Origin: Dyadobacter beijingensis DSM 21582
GTDB lineage: Bacteria; Bacteroidota; Bacteroidia; Cytophagales; Spirosomataceae
Direction of reading: 5' to 3'
Length of the DNA: 64,000 bases
Assembly (NCBI RefSeq): GCF_000382205.1
Contig: NZ_KB907786.1
Location: 186,001 to 250,000, forward strand
The position numbers and the translations under genes are program-made. The notes beneath the pieces are model-generated. The model did no database searches and was not told the origin of the DNA. It saw only the letters and a list, made by a program, of their open reading frames with translations. Position 1 is the first letter of the stretch; each line of letters begins with the position of its first letter. This document shows positions 50,755-59,543 of the stretch, one piece after another.

Positions 50755-50783
50755 AAAAAGGAGGTGCAAATGCCCTCCTTTTT
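50755..50783. terminator. Bidirectional terminator after the phosphonate operon
   Basis: AAAAAGGAGG and CCTCCTTTTT pair over 10 bp around a 9-nt loop. It also ends the opposing small-protein gene. Confidence 0.9.
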
Positions 50784-50819
50784 AACATCTCAATTTCACC
50801 TTTCAATTTTTGTTAAAAT

Positions 50820-51041
50820 TTATTTCGTGGTTTTAAGCTCCACGATGGCCGCTTTCTGAGTAGGGGTATACGTGCTGTACGCGTTAACACTTTTCGCTTT
50901 CGGCGGTGCCGGCGTTTCTACCGCAGGGGTTGAAGCAGGCAATGTATTTTTGATATTGTTGGTCGATTTGTTGTCGTCTGCAAATGCAACTGAACTGGTC
51001 AATGCGATAACGCTAACGAAGGTTGTGATCAAAGTTTTCAT
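50820..51041 (-). CDS. Small exported protein of unknown function
   Basis: 73 residues. A clear signal peptide (MKTLITTFVSVIALTSSVAFA) leaves a mature chain of about 52 residues, rich in Pro, Thr and Ala in the middle (TPAVETPAPPKAKS) and ending YTPTQKAAIVELKTTK. No family is recognised. The codon use is ordinary, it has a -7 element TATATTTG (complement of 51088-51095) and shares the bidirectional terminator with the phosphonate operon, which supports a real gene. Confidence 0.65.
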   Translation of the reverse strand: MKTLITTFVSVIALTSSVAFADDNKSTNNIKNTLPASTPAVETPAPPKAKSVNAYSTYTPTQKAAIVELKTTK

Positions 51042-51087
51042 AGCTGTATTTATTTTTTTGTTCTTGTCTTTGTCTTATTTGATGATG

Positions 51088-51095
51088 CAAATATA
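51088..51095 (-). promoter_or_regulatory. -7 element for the small exported protein
   Basis: TATATTTG on the minus strand matches TAnnTTTG, about 47 bp upstream of the ATG at 51041. The gap 51042-51311 otherwise holds no gene; TGAGTGAT-type words recur at 51131-51180. Confidence 0.5.
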
Positions 51096-51311
51096 AATGG
51101 TATTTTATGAATGGCTATATATTTATTCAATGAGTGATCGAACGGTTATATGAGTGGTTTTTATTGGTGATGAGTGATTTAATGGCTCCCGAATATTATT
51201 TTGTTTTGAAATATTCAAATATGGTGCGACCTGTTAATGAGCTGGTTTTTGCTGTAAAAGTACAATTTCTGGCATTGAATGGAATTGCGATTGATTTGCT
51301 ATATTGCCGGT

Positions 51312-52490
51312 ATGGCTAAATTGATCAACCTGCGACCTTTCAAAGAATTTGTACAGTCCGAATCGCTCGGCGGCGTTATCCTGATCGTCTGCGTGATTAT
51401 TTCCCTCATTATTGCCAATTCGCCCCTGGCCGGTGCATTCGAAAACCTGCTGGGAACGGAGCTGGGCTTCAACAGCGATGCCCTGCATTTGCGGTACCCG
51501 CTGCTGTTGTGGATCAACGACGGCCTGATGGCGATCTTCTTTCTGCTGGTGGGGCTGGAAATCAAGCGGGAACTGGTGGAGGGCGAGCTATCGTCGTTCA
51601 AAAAGGCTGCATTGCCTATTTTTGCGGCGCTCGGCGGTGTGCTGGCCCCGGCGGGAATTTACTTTATGCTGAACAGCGGCACGCACACCGCGGCCGGCTG
51701 GGGCATTCCGATGGCGACCGACATTGCATTTGCCATCGCGATCATTACCATGCTGGGGAGCAAAGCGCCGTCGTCGCTCAAAATTTTCCTCGCCGCATTA
51801 GCTATCGTCGACGACCTGATGGCCATTCTCGTGATCGCAATCTTTTATTCCTCAGAACTGCATTATACTTATCTCCTGTACGCCGGGGCGATCTTCGCAG
51901 CATTGCTGGCGATGAACAAAGCGGGCGTGAAGAACCTGGCCGCGTATCTGATTCCGGGCATGTTTATCTGGTATTTTATCCACCATTCGGGCGTGCACGC
52001 TACCATCGCGGGCGTGCTCACGGCATTCGCCATCCCTACCACGCCAGACGCGCAGGAGTCGCCGCTCGAAAAGCTGGAACACGTGCTGGTAAGGCCGGTG
52101 AACTTCCTCATTATGCCCGTTTTCGCCTTGTCCAATACCAATATCACTTTTGAAGCGGGTATGATCGACGGGCTCACTACCACGTTGGGCCTGGGTATTA
52201 TCCTCGGGTTGGTGATAGGAAAGCCGCTGGGGATCAGTCTGCTTTCGTGGCTTACGGTGAAACTGGGTATCAGCAGCATGCCCAACCGGGCTGGCTGGGC
52301 GCACATTATCGGCGTCGGTATGCTGGGCGGGATCGGGTTTACGATGTCGGTATTCATCGCGTTGCTGTCATTCCCCGGCGAGCAACGGATCCTTTCCGAA
52401 GCCAAATTTGCCATTCTCACCGGTTCCGTCCTTTCGGGCATACTCGGCTATATGATGCTGAGTGCCGTGAGCAAACGGTCGGTACGGTAA
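51312..52490 (+). CDS. nhaA: Na+/H+ antiporter NhaA
   Basis: 392 residues from the ATG at 51312, with 12 helices. The pore Asp pair is in LAIVDDLMAILVIAIFYS, and the ATDIAFAIAII and GLEIKRELVEGEL segments are typical. It exchanges Na+ (or Li+) for protons and supports pH and salt balance. The frame extends 11 codons upstream, but MAKLINLRPFKEFVQSE is the expected start. It is a single gene, convergent with the next one. Confidence 0.95.
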   Translation: MAKLINLRPFKEFVQSESLGGVILIVCVIISLIIANSPLAGAFENLLGTELGFNSDALHLRYPLLLWINDGLMAIFFLLVGLEIKRELVEGELSSFKKAALPIFAALGGVLAPAGIYFMLNSGTHTAAGWGIPMATDIAFAIAIITMLGSKAPSSLKIFLAALAIVDDLMAILVIAIFYSSELHYTYLLYAGAIFAALLAMNKAGVKNLAAYLIPGMFIWYFIHHSGVHATIAGVLTAFAIPTTPDAQESPLEKLEHVLVRPVNFLIMPVFALSNTNITFEAGMIDGLTTTLGLGIILGLVIGKPLGISLLSWLTVKLGISSMPNRAGWAHIIGVGMLGGIGFTMSVFIALLSFPGEQRILSEAKFAILTGSVLSGILGYMMLSAVSKRSVR

Positions 52491-52493
52491 TGC

Positions 52494-53000
52494 CTATTCG
52501 GTTTTGGCTTTGATAAGAATGTAGTCGAGGTGGCCATCTTTGGAAAAAGCGGCGATCTGCGTGTATTTCTGATAATTGTCCCACTGCTTCAAACCGTCCT
52601 CGTCGACGTTGGGCGAGATATTCTCGGTGAGGTTGAGCAGGCCCAGGATGATGCGATTTTCGAAATCGTAATCTTTCAGCCCATTCAGCCGTATCTGATC
52701 GGCGATTTCATTGATATAGATGATCTCGACCTTGCCGTCGCGGTAGGAGGCTTTCGGGCAATGCTCGCAGCCCGCCTGCTTGTCTTCGTAATAACTTTCC
52801 AGCGTGCCTTTTCCCAGGATGGCGGCTACTTCTTTCTGATTTCGCAGGGCTACCTGCGGCAGGTCGAGGGCGACGGTTACGGGGGCGTTCTCGTCGTGCG
52901 GGTCCAGGACATAGAATTTGACGAAGACGGCAACGAGTATCACAATGAAGGAAATGAATTTCCAGTTGGCCCATTTGCGTTTGACAGAGGTTTGTTCCAT
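52494..53000 (-). CDS. Membrane-anchored protein of unknown function
   Basis: 168 residues from the ATG at 53000. One N-terminal helix (NWKFISFIVILVAVFVKFYV) anchors a soluble domain. That domain has a C-x-x-C pair in QAGCEHCPKASY and the stretch KVEIIYINEIADQIRL. It is not a family I can name. Its stop lies 3 bp from the nhaA stop (convergent), and it diverges from endonuclease V with only 63 bp between the two starts. Confidence 0.75.
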   Translation of the reverse strand: MEQTSVKRKWANWKFISFIVILVAVFVKFYVLDPHDENAPVTVALDLPQVALRNQKEVAAILGKGTLESYYEDKQAGCEHCPKASYRDGKVEIIYINEIADQIRLNGLKDYDFENRIILGLLNLTENISPNVDEDGLKQWDNYQKYTQIAAFSKDGHLDYILIKAKTE

Positions 53001-53063
53001 GAATGTGGCGTGGTTTTTGAAGATCAGGGGGTAATTAACTTTGACACACAATCAGGAAATATC

Positions 53064-53804
53064 ATGCCAGACGCTTTGAACCGCATGGTGGTCACACCGG
53101 AACTCAATTACGATCAGCTCACGCTCGGCGAAGCCACGCTCATCCAGCAGCAGCTCCGCGGCCATCTTCGCCTGGAACCCTTTCAGAAAGAGATCAAAAC
53201 CATTGCCGGGGCCGACATTTCGCTGACGTTGTATAGTGAGACGGTCTTTGCCGGATTGGTAATCCTGAGTTACCCGGAACTCCAACCGATCGCCTGCTCG
53301 CTCGTGCAAAGCAGCACTATTTTCCCCTATGTGCCCGGCTATCTCGCATTTCGGGAAATACCGGCTATCCTGAAAGCCTACGAACAAATACCCGTCAAAC
53401 CGGACCTGATCATGTTCGACGGCAACGGCATTCTCCACGCCCGGCGAATGGGCATTGCCTCCCATTTCGGCGTAGTGACGGGCGCCGTGACGATGGGCTG
53501 TGCCAAAAAGAAACTCGCCGGCCAGTACGCCGAACCTGGCGCATCGAAAGGCGAGTACGCCAATGTAACCGATAAGGGTGAAGTAATCGGCTATGCCGTG
53601 CGCACGAAAGAAAACGTGAAACCGGTATTTATCTCGCCGGGTCATCAGATGAGCCTTGAAGACAGCCTGGCGATCGCTTTGAAATGCACCGGCAAACACC
53701 GCCTGCCCGAGCCCACGCGCTACGCGCACGAGTACGTGAACAAGTTCCGCACCGGTGAAATCAAGGCCGGCTACCACGACCTTTCGAGCTGGAAACTATT
53801 TTAA
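53064..53804 (+). CDS. nfi: Endonuclease V
   Basis: 246 residues from the ATG at 53064. The enzyme nicks DNA one base 3' of deoxyinosine and other deaminated bases to start repair. Metal-binding motifs are AGADISLT (first Asp), FDGNGILHARRMG (second Asp) and GCAKKKL; PGYLAFREIP and SPGHQMSLEDSL complete the family pattern. A longer open frame upstream is not real because it overlaps the divergent gene. Confidence 0.93.
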   Translation: MPDALNRMVVTPELNYDQLTLGEATLIQQQLRGHLRLEPFQKEIKTIAGADISLTLYSETVFAGLVILSYPELQPIACSLVQSSTIFPYVPGYLAFREIPAILKAYEQIPVKPDLIMFDGNGILHARRMGIASHFGVVTGAVTMGCAKKKLAGQYAEPGASKGEYANVTDKGEVIGYAVRTKENVKPVFISPGHQMSLEDSLAIALKCTGKHRLPEPTRYAHEYVNKFRTGEIKAGYHDLSSWKLF

Positions 53805-53825
53805 GGAAACGGCCGTAAAGGGCAC

Positions 53826-53885
53826 AAAAAAACGGGCAGTGCCAGCGGCACGCCCGGTTTCCTCCCCAGGGGTTTCAACCCCTGG
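53826..53885 (-). terminator. Terminator pair after the GH18 gene
   Basis: Two hairpins: CCAGGGGTT-TC-AACCCCTGG (53866-53885), then CGGGC-A-GTGCC-AGC-GGCAC-GCCCG (53833-53856) with seven T on the minus strand (complement of 53826-53832). The second is a strong intrinsic terminator. Confidence 0.8.
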
Positions 53886-53900
53886 CAGACAAGTAAGATG

Positions 53901-55067
53901 TTACTTTAACGATCTGTCGATTTCGTTCAAGAGGTACTTCTTGGGATCGGAATCGTATTCCCAGAACATCACCCCGCCCAACTTGTTGGCGAGCACATAT
54001 TTGCATTTTTCCCGGACAGATTCCTCATCGTCGTAACTCAGCACGTCACCTGTATCGGCATTGAGCAGGTAAGGCGCCTTCGCAACCGTGTCGCGGTACT
54101 CCTTGTAACCTTTTTTGTTAACCAAACTATCCTTGATGTAGGTATAGCCGTCAATGTACTGCTGTTTGATCTGCTTCTGACCGAGTCCTTTATCCAGTTT
54201 CGCCACCGTGAACATCCGGCCGTAGAATGGCAATCCTACCACAAGTTTTTCCATCGGAACACCAGCCGCATGAAAGCCTTTCACGGCATTGTCAACCGAT
54301 TTGGCGGTTTTGTAAATGTTGGAAGGGTATAAGCTCGCGTGGTGAACGGCCGTGTCGCCCTGGAATAGGTCATAGGTCATCAGGTTCACGTAATTCAGGT
54401 ATTGCTGGGCTTTGCCCATATCGGTTGCTTTCAGGAATTCCACCCAACCGGCTACCGCGGTAGTCAGCAACTTTTTCTTGCCGGTTTCTTCTTCCAGTAA
54501 ATCGAGCTCGTTGCGGATCGCGTGGAACATTTCGGTGTAGTTCTGCTTGTCTTCCGGGCGGAATACATTGCCTTCCTCGCCCGGCAGGCCGGGGTATTCC
54601 CAGTCGATATCCACGCCGTCGAGATGGTATTTTTTGATGATCTCGACACTGCTTTTCGCGAATATCTTTCTCGATGAATCAGTGAGTACGGCATCGGAGA
54701 AATTCTCGCTCCAAGCCCAGCCACCGATTGAAATAAGAATTTTCAAATCGGGATTATCGGCTTTCAAAAGGTTAAGTTGGCGGAAATTGGTCGTGTCGGT
54801 CTTCTCGTTGTCCAGGAATGCCTTGCCGTTTTTAATGTTAACAAATGCATAATTAATGTGCGTGAGCATTTTGGCGTCGATGTTGCTGGTGTTCAGCAAG
54901 CCATGAAAGCCGCCGACGTAACCGATCACGACGGGCCGTTTTGTGGAATCGGCATCAGATTCCGCCTTTTTATCAGAACTGCAACCGTTCAGGAAGAGCA
55001 GGGGGGCCAAAAGCGTCACGAGCAGCAATGCCGTGCCGAGCTTCATTTGAGTAGGGACTAGGCGCAT
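53901..55067 (-). CDS. GH18 glycoside hydrolase (chitinase-like) lipoprotein
   Basis: 388 residues. The signal ends in the lipobox FLNGC, so it is lipid-anchored. The TIM-barrel has ILISIGGWAWSENF and the catalytic DGVDIDWEYPG (Asp-x-Asp-x-Glu all present). VNLMTYDLFQG, KLVVGLPFYGRMF and GGVMFWEYDSDP complete the GH18 pattern. It cleaves beta-1,4-N-acetylglucosamine polymers such as chitin. The ATG at 55067 is used; one at 55046 also gives a good signal. It is not part of a larger utilisation locus here. Confidence 0.9.
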   Translation of the reverse strand: MRLVPTQMKLGTALLLVTLLAPLLFLNGCSSDKKAESDADSTKRPVVIGYVGGFHGLLNTSNIDAKMLTHINYAFVNIKNGKAFLDNEKTDTTNFRQLNLLKADNPDLKILISIGGWAWSENFSDAVLTDSSRKIFAKSSVEIIKKYHLDGVDIDWEYPGLPGEEGNVFRPEDKQNYTEMFHAIRNELDLLEEETGKKKLLTTAVAGWVEFLKATDMGKAQQYLNYVNLMTYDLFQGDTAVHHASLYPSNIYKTAKSVDNAVKGFHAAGVPMEKLVVGLPFYGRMFTVAKLDKGLGQKQIKQQYIDGYTYIKDSLVNKKGYKEYRDTVAKAPYLLNADTGDVLSYDDEESVREKCKYVLANKLGGVMFWEYDSDPKKYLLNEIDRSLK

Positions 55068-55120
55068 GGTATTGGATTTGGTTTTGAAGGGCTAAAATAA
55101 ATACACCTTCAAATCATCTC

Positions 55121-56020
55121 CTAATCCTCCCCGGCAAGCGACAATTTTTGCAGGATTTTATCCAGCTTGATACCCTTGCCGAGTGCGCCTTTGAAAAGGT
55201 CCCCTTTTTTATCGAGCCGGTCGAATATGTTCTTGATCGTAAAATCCTTCGGGCTCAGGCCGTGCTGCACTTCGGCCCATTCCAGCGGCGTAGACACCGT
55301 CGCGCCCGGCTTCGGGCGTGCGCTATACGCACACGCGAGCGTCTGCCCGATGCGGTTTTGCAGGTAATCGACGTAAATCTGGTCTTTCTTGCGTTTCGAC
55401 AGCGATCGTTCCAAGGTGGTGAGCTTGGGAAGGCGCTCGGTGACCATATGCGCAAGCATTTCGGCGAAGTCCCGGGCCTGGTCGTAGTCGTATTTTTTGC
55501 CAAACGGAATGTAAACGTGCATGCCGCTCGCGCCGGACGTTTTGCAAAAGCCCTCGGCACCCATGTCATCGAGCAGCTCCTTGATCGTCAGCGCCACGTC
55601 GACCACGTCGTTGAATGTATTTTTATCGGAAGGGTCGATGTCCATCACCACATAGTCCGGGTTGTCTAGCTTGCTGATCGTCGAGTTCCAGGGGTTCATT
55701 TCAATGCAGCCCAGGTTGGCGATGTACAGCAGGCTTTCCACGTCGTTGGCAATGTAGTAATTCACCATTTTCCCAGTCGATTCGGCCAGTATTTCGTGCG
55801 TTTTGATCCAGTCGGGCCTGGAATCGCTCGCGTCTTTCTGGAAAAAACCTTCATCGGTAATGCCGTTGGGCTGCCGGCGGAGCGAGAGCGGCCGGTTTTT
55901 CATGTAAGGTAAAATGTAGGGCGCGATCTGGCGGTAGTAGTCGATCAGCTCGCCTTTGGTAATGTGCTCGTCGGGCCAGTAAATCTTTTCCGGGTGGGTA
56001 ATTTCCGCATTCTTTTTCAT
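55121..56020 (-). CDS. Stand-alone LigD polymerase/primase domain (NHEJ)
   Basis: 299 residues, consisting only of the polymerase domain normally at one end of LigD: THPEKIYWPDEHITKGELIDYY, RQPNGITDEGFFQKDA, VVMDIDPSDKNTF (metal-binding Asp pair) and KTSGASGMHVYIPFG. It fills gaps at broken ends with ribo- or deoxynucleotides. The ligase and phosphoesterase parts are not in the window, so they would be encoded elsewhere. Its ATG overlaps the Ku stop by 4 nt, so the two are translated together. Confidence 0.9.
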   Translation of the reverse strand: MKKNAEITHPEKIYWPDEHITKGELIDYYRQIAPYILPYMKNRPLSLRRQPNGITDEGFFQKDASDSRPDWIKTHEILAESTGKMVNYYIANDVESLLYIANLGCIEMNPWNSTISKLDNPDYVVMDIDPSDKNTFNDVVDVALTIKELLDDMGAEGFCKTSGASGMHVYIPFGKKYDYDQARDFAEMLAHMVTERLPKLTTLERSLSKRKKDQIYVDYLQNRIGQTLACAYSARPKPGATVSTPLEWAEVQHGLSPKDFTIKNIFDRLDKKGDLFKGALGKGIKLDKILQKLSLAGED

Positions 56021-56790
56021 GAGGCTTTCCGTTTAGGGGCGGAGAGGCTTTCTTTCAGCTGCGCCATCAGGTCGCGGCTTTTCGAGTGCACGACTTTCAT
56101 TTTAGTAGCGGCCGGTTTTTTGCCTTTTGCCTTGGCCATGATCAGTTTGAGCAACTTCTCATTATAAGTATCCTTGTAATTGGAAATGTCGAAATCCGTC
56201 GTGAGCTGTTCGATCAGCTGTACCGCCATATTCATTTCGGCCGGTTTGATCTTCACGTCGGGGATATTCAGCTCATCGGTATCGCGGATTTCCTCCGCGA
56301 AGCGGATCTTGTTGAGGATCAGCAGGTCGTTTTGCGGTTTGATCAGCACCAGGCTCTCGCGGTTTCGCAGCACATAGGTGCCCAGGCCGCATTTGCCAGT
56401 CTTTTTTAATGCATCACGAAGCAATGCGTAAGGTTTCGCGCCCGATTTTTCGGGTTGGAGGTAATAAGGCGTTTCGTAATAAATGCTGTCGATATCCTTC
56501 TCGTCGACAAACTCGGCTATCTCGATGATCTTCGATTTTTCAGGACTGGCCTTTTCGAAATCCGAGTCTTCGAGGACCACGTAATTGTCGTCGACCTTGT
56601 AGCCTTTGACGATATTCTCCCACTTTACCTCGCGGCCGGTATTGGCGTTGACGCGCTGGAAATGGATGTTGGCGTGATCTTTCTTGTCCAGCATGTCGAG
56701 GTCGAGCTCGCTGGCTTGCGTCGCGCTGAACAGTTTTACAGGGATGTTAACGAGGCCAAAGCCGATCGCCCCGGACCATATTGCTCTCAT
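56017..56790 (-). CDS. ku: Ku protein (NHEJ)
   Basis: 257 residues from the ATG at 56790 (MRAIWSGAIGFGLVNIPVKLFSAT is the standard bacterial Ku start). The core has KDHANIHFQRVNANTGREV, VLEDSDFEKASPEKS and IYYETPYYLQPEKSG. A short Lys-rich tail ends KRKAS. Ku homodimers bind double-strand ends and recruit the LigD polymerase and ligase. It is first in the two-gene unit with the polymerase domain. Confidence 0.93.
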   Translation of the reverse strand: MRAIWSGAIGFGLVNIPVKLFSATQASELDLDMLDKKDHANIHFQRVNANTGREVKWENIVKGYKVDDNYVVLEDSDFEKASPEKSKIIEIAEFVDEKDIDSIYYETPYYLQPEKSGAKPYALLRDALKKTGKCGLGTYVLRNRESLVLIKPQNDLLILNKIRFAEEIRDTDELNIPDVKIKPAEMNMAVQLIEQLTTDFDISNYKDTYNEKLLKLIMAKAKGKKPAATKMKVVHSKSRDLMAQLKESLSAPKRKAS

Positions 56791-56850
56791 AATCCTCTTT
56801 TTCGGTTGAAAATGAGAGGTAAGCAAAAGTCGTGCCTTTGGGTAGAAGCG

Positions 56851-57651
56851 CTATTGCCCCATCCAATCCTTGAATGCGCCCATTTTCTCGCGGCTGATGA
56901 GGATGTCGTTATCGCCGCAGTTGGCAAGGTGGATTTTCAACCGGCTGTTGGAATAGGTAAAAACGTCCTGAATGGCCGAGATGGCGCTGATATACTTCCG
57001 GTTGAGCCGGAAAAATGTGTCAGGCGAGACCATATCCTCGATCTCGTCGAGCGTGTAATCGACGATGAATTTCCTTCCGGCCGCCGTTTGCAGGAAAGTC
57101 ACCTTGTCCTCACTGAAAAAGAACGCGATTTCCTGCACATCGATCGTCTGAATGCGCTCGCCGACCTTCACCAGAAAACGGTTTTTGAATGTTTTAGCCG
57201 CAGGCTGCATAAGGCTGCGAAGCTGGTCGAGCGAAATCATTGGTGTTTGAGAAACAGGTTCCTTCCGGCCCGTTTGGAATTTGTTCAAAGCCTGTCCCAA
57301 TTCATCTGGATCGATAGGTTTGAGCAGATAATCAATGCTATTCAGCTTGAATGCGCGGATCGCGTACTGGTCATATGCCGTACAGAAAATGATGGGTGCA
57401 GTCACTTTCACCTGCTCGAAAATCTCGAAACTGATCCCGTCGGCCAGCTGAATATCAAGGAATATCAGGTCCGGCTCAGGGTACGTTCGCAGCCATTGCA
57501 CCGCAGTGGTAATGGTATCGATATGCCCATTTATTTGCGCTCCGGGCAGTTTTTCATGAAGCAGCTGCGCCAGCCGCCGGGCCGCCGGGCCTTCGTCTTC
57601 GATTAGCAGGATGTTCAAGTCAGTGTATTTCACATCGGTTAAAATGTTCAA
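56851..57651 (-). CDS. LytTR-family response regulator
   Basis: 266 residues. The receiver domain has LLIEDEGPAARR, DLIFLDIQLADG (phospho-Asp) and DYLLKPID (Lys). Residues 160-265 are the LytTR DNA-binding domain (RFLVKVGERIQTIDVQEIAFF, FFRLNRKYISAI). It pairs with the histidine kinase at 57782-58846, whose stop is 130 bp upstream of this start. Targets are unknown; the TonB receptor in the same direction is a candidate. Confidence 0.92.
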   Translation of the reverse strand: MNILTDVKYTDLNILLIEDEGPAARRLAQLLHEKLPGAQINGHIDTITTAVQWLRTYPEPDLIFLDIQLADGISFEIFEQVKVTAPIIFCTAYDQYAIRAFKLNSIDYLLKPIDPDELGQALNKFQTGRKEPVSQTPMISLDQLRSLMQPAAKTFKNRFLVKVGERIQTIDVQEIAFFFSEDKVTFLQTAAGRKFIVDYTLDEIEDMVSPDTFFRLNRKYISAISAIQDVFTYSNSRLKIHLANCGDNDILISREKMGAFKDWMGQ

Positions 57652-57781
57652 TTCAGTATATTTTATGTAGCAATGGTCAAATCAACTAATGCGCGCTTCG
57701 GAGAAACCCCCTGTTTATAGCAAAAAATCGCAACACCATTCCCCGTTTCAATGCGGCTCATTCACTCAATTACTCATTCAA

Positions 57782-58846
57782 TCATTCAAAACTTAAAACC
57801 GGCAGCCTCACCACAAATACCCCTCCCGTATCGGTTACGGCTATCCTCCGTTCGCTAAGCAGCTCGTATCGTTTGCCAATATTTTCCAGACCAATCCCGG
57901 CCGATTCCTCCGGCTGGCTGGTTTTGGGTTGCAGGTTGTTTTTCACGATCAATTCATTGTTTTCAAGGCTGATTTCAATGCGCAGCGGATTTTGTGCCGA
58001 TGCCACATTGTGTTTGATCGCGTTTTCGAGCAGCAATTGCAGCGATAACGGTGGCAGGCTCCCGGGTGTGTTTTTGTTTAGATTAATCTGGTATTCCAAA
58101 CCTTCCTCGAACCGGATTTGCTGTAATGCAAGGTAGTTTTCGGCGAATTCCAGTTCCTTTTCCAGGGGCACCAGCTCTTCCTGCTGCACGTCGAGCACGT
58201 AGCGGTAAATGCGCGACAGCTGCCGGATAAATTTCGCGGAGGCATCGGGACTTTCGTACACGAGATTGCTCAGCACATTGAGCGAATTAAAGAGAAAATG
58301 CGGGTTAAGCTGGTCTTTGAGCGATTGGTACTGGCGCGCGAACCGCTCCGTTTTCAGCTGCTCCGCTTCGATCGCCGCCTTCCGCCATTCCACGAGAAAC
58401 GACCGGCTGATAAATATGAACGATATCACGAATGCAAGCCGCATCGGAAATTTGGTCGATTGGATGAGCGGTTTCCAAGGGACATTTTCCAGAGTAAACG
58501 ACTGCCGCACGACGAATGCAAACAGGAACATGAGTAGGAAACTGATCGTGAATACATACAGGAAATAGCAGAGGCATTCCAGCACGAGCCGCTTCACAGG
58601 GTATTCGATCCACGAAATGCGCCGGTCGAAATAGTCTTCGACGAGGTAGCCGCCGTAGCTGAGGCTGGTCGAGAGCAGGAACGACAGCAGAAAATCATCG
58701 GCCAGCTCGCTGATGGCATTCGTGCGGGACAGGCACGACGGGCATATCGCCAGCGTGACCAGCAGCGCAACCACCGCGTTCCCCGCCAGAAACCCCGGTG
58801 AAAAATTCCAGAACTCACGAGACCCTTTCGAAGACTTGGCACACAT
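57782..58846 (-). CDS. LytS-type sensor histidine kinase
   Basis: 354 residues. About four N-terminal membrane helices (residues 15-145) are followed by the histidine kinase core: LKDQLNPHFLFNSLNVLSNL with the phospho-accepting His, LLLENAIKHN (N box) and AGIGLENIGKRYELL (G box). It is the partner of the LytTR regulator just downstream, and follows the TPR-like gene by 24 bp. The signal sensed is unknown. Confidence 0.92.
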   Translation of the reverse strand: MCAKSSKGSREFWNFSPGFLAGNAVVALLVTLAICPSCLSRTNAISELADDFLLSFLLSTSLSYGGYLVEDYFDRRISWIEYPVKRLVLECLCYFLYVFTISFLLMFLFAFVVRQSFTLENVPWKPLIQSTKFPMRLAFVISFIFISRSFLVEWRKAAIEAEQLKTERFARQYQSLKDQLNPHFLFNSLNVLSNLVYESPDASAKFIRQLSRIYRYVLDVQQEELVPLEKELEFAENYLALQQIRFEEGLEYQINLNKNTPGSLPPLSLQLLLENAIKHNVASAQNPLRIEISLENNELIVKNNLQPKTSQPEESAGIGLENIGKRYELLSERRIAVTDTGGVFVVRLPVLSFE

Positions 58847-58870
58847 CTGCGCGACTATTTACTGTTAAAC

Positions 58871-59524
58871 TTATTTACATTTCCCTACCAGTCCCTCGGC
58901 CTGATTTTTGCCCCAGGTGGGCAGCAGGGCCGCTTTCAATGCTTCCTCGTCCTGTGCGCTAAATATAGCCAAACTTTGTTTCGCAAGCCCGCAAGCCTTC
59001 TCCGTGCCCGAGCCGAAAAACTGCGCCATGCCGAATTCCATTTGCGCCGTCAACACGAGCGTACGGGGGTTTTTGCTGTCGATCGCCATCGATTTGCCCA
59101 GTGTCTGCATCGCCACGCCCGACAGGCTTTGGCCGCGACCGGCCGGATCTGCGCTAAGTTTCGCGATGGTGACGAATGCCTGCATCGTGATGATTTCTGC
59201 ATTGCCGGGCGAGAGGGCGTCGGCTTTTTTGATGAGCTCATCGGCCATGGCCAGCACTTCGTCTTTTTTATCGAGGGCCAATGTTTTGTTAAAACTCTGG
59301 AATGTGCAGGCCAGTGCCTGGTAGTAGGCCGGCTGCCATTCGGTAGGATTCAGCTCGGCAATGCGGGCAAATGCATTCGCCGATCGCTGCAACTGCGGCA
59401 GCGAATCGGTATGGAGAACTGCGGCGATTTCCTTCTTCATTGCCTTCTGGTAAGGCGAATCCTGGGCCGAAACTGGCAATGAAACGATGAACAGCAATGC
59501 GATAATGCGGGTGACGGTTTTCAT
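58871..59524 (-). CDS. Exported TPR-like protein of unknown function
   Basis: 217 residues with a signal peptide (LLFIVSLPVSAQ). The mature part is helical with TPR-like spacing (FARIAELNPTEWQPAYYQALA, MADELIKKADALSPGNAEII). It begins 19 bp after the TonB receptor stop and precedes the kinase. Similar small exported helical proteins accompany TonB receptors in Bacteroidota, but the function is unknown. Confidence 0.78.
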   Translation of the reverse strand: MKTVTRIIALLFIVSLPVSAQDSPYQKAMKKEIAAVLHTDSLPQLQRSANAFARIAELNPTEWQPAYYQALACTFQSFNKTLALDKKDEVLAMADELIKKADALSPGNAEIITMQAFVTIAKLSADPAGRGQSLSGVAMQTLGKSMAIDSKNPRTLVLTAQMEFGMAQFFGSGTEKACGLAKQSLAIFSAQDEEALKAALLPTWGKNQAEGLVGKCK

Positions 59525-59543
59525 GGTTTGGAGAATTTGATGG

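Noticed and set aside
52530..53063. Long N-terminal extension of the endonuclease V frame
   Set aside because: It is antisense to a well-supported gene, and family likeness begins only after the ATG at 53064.
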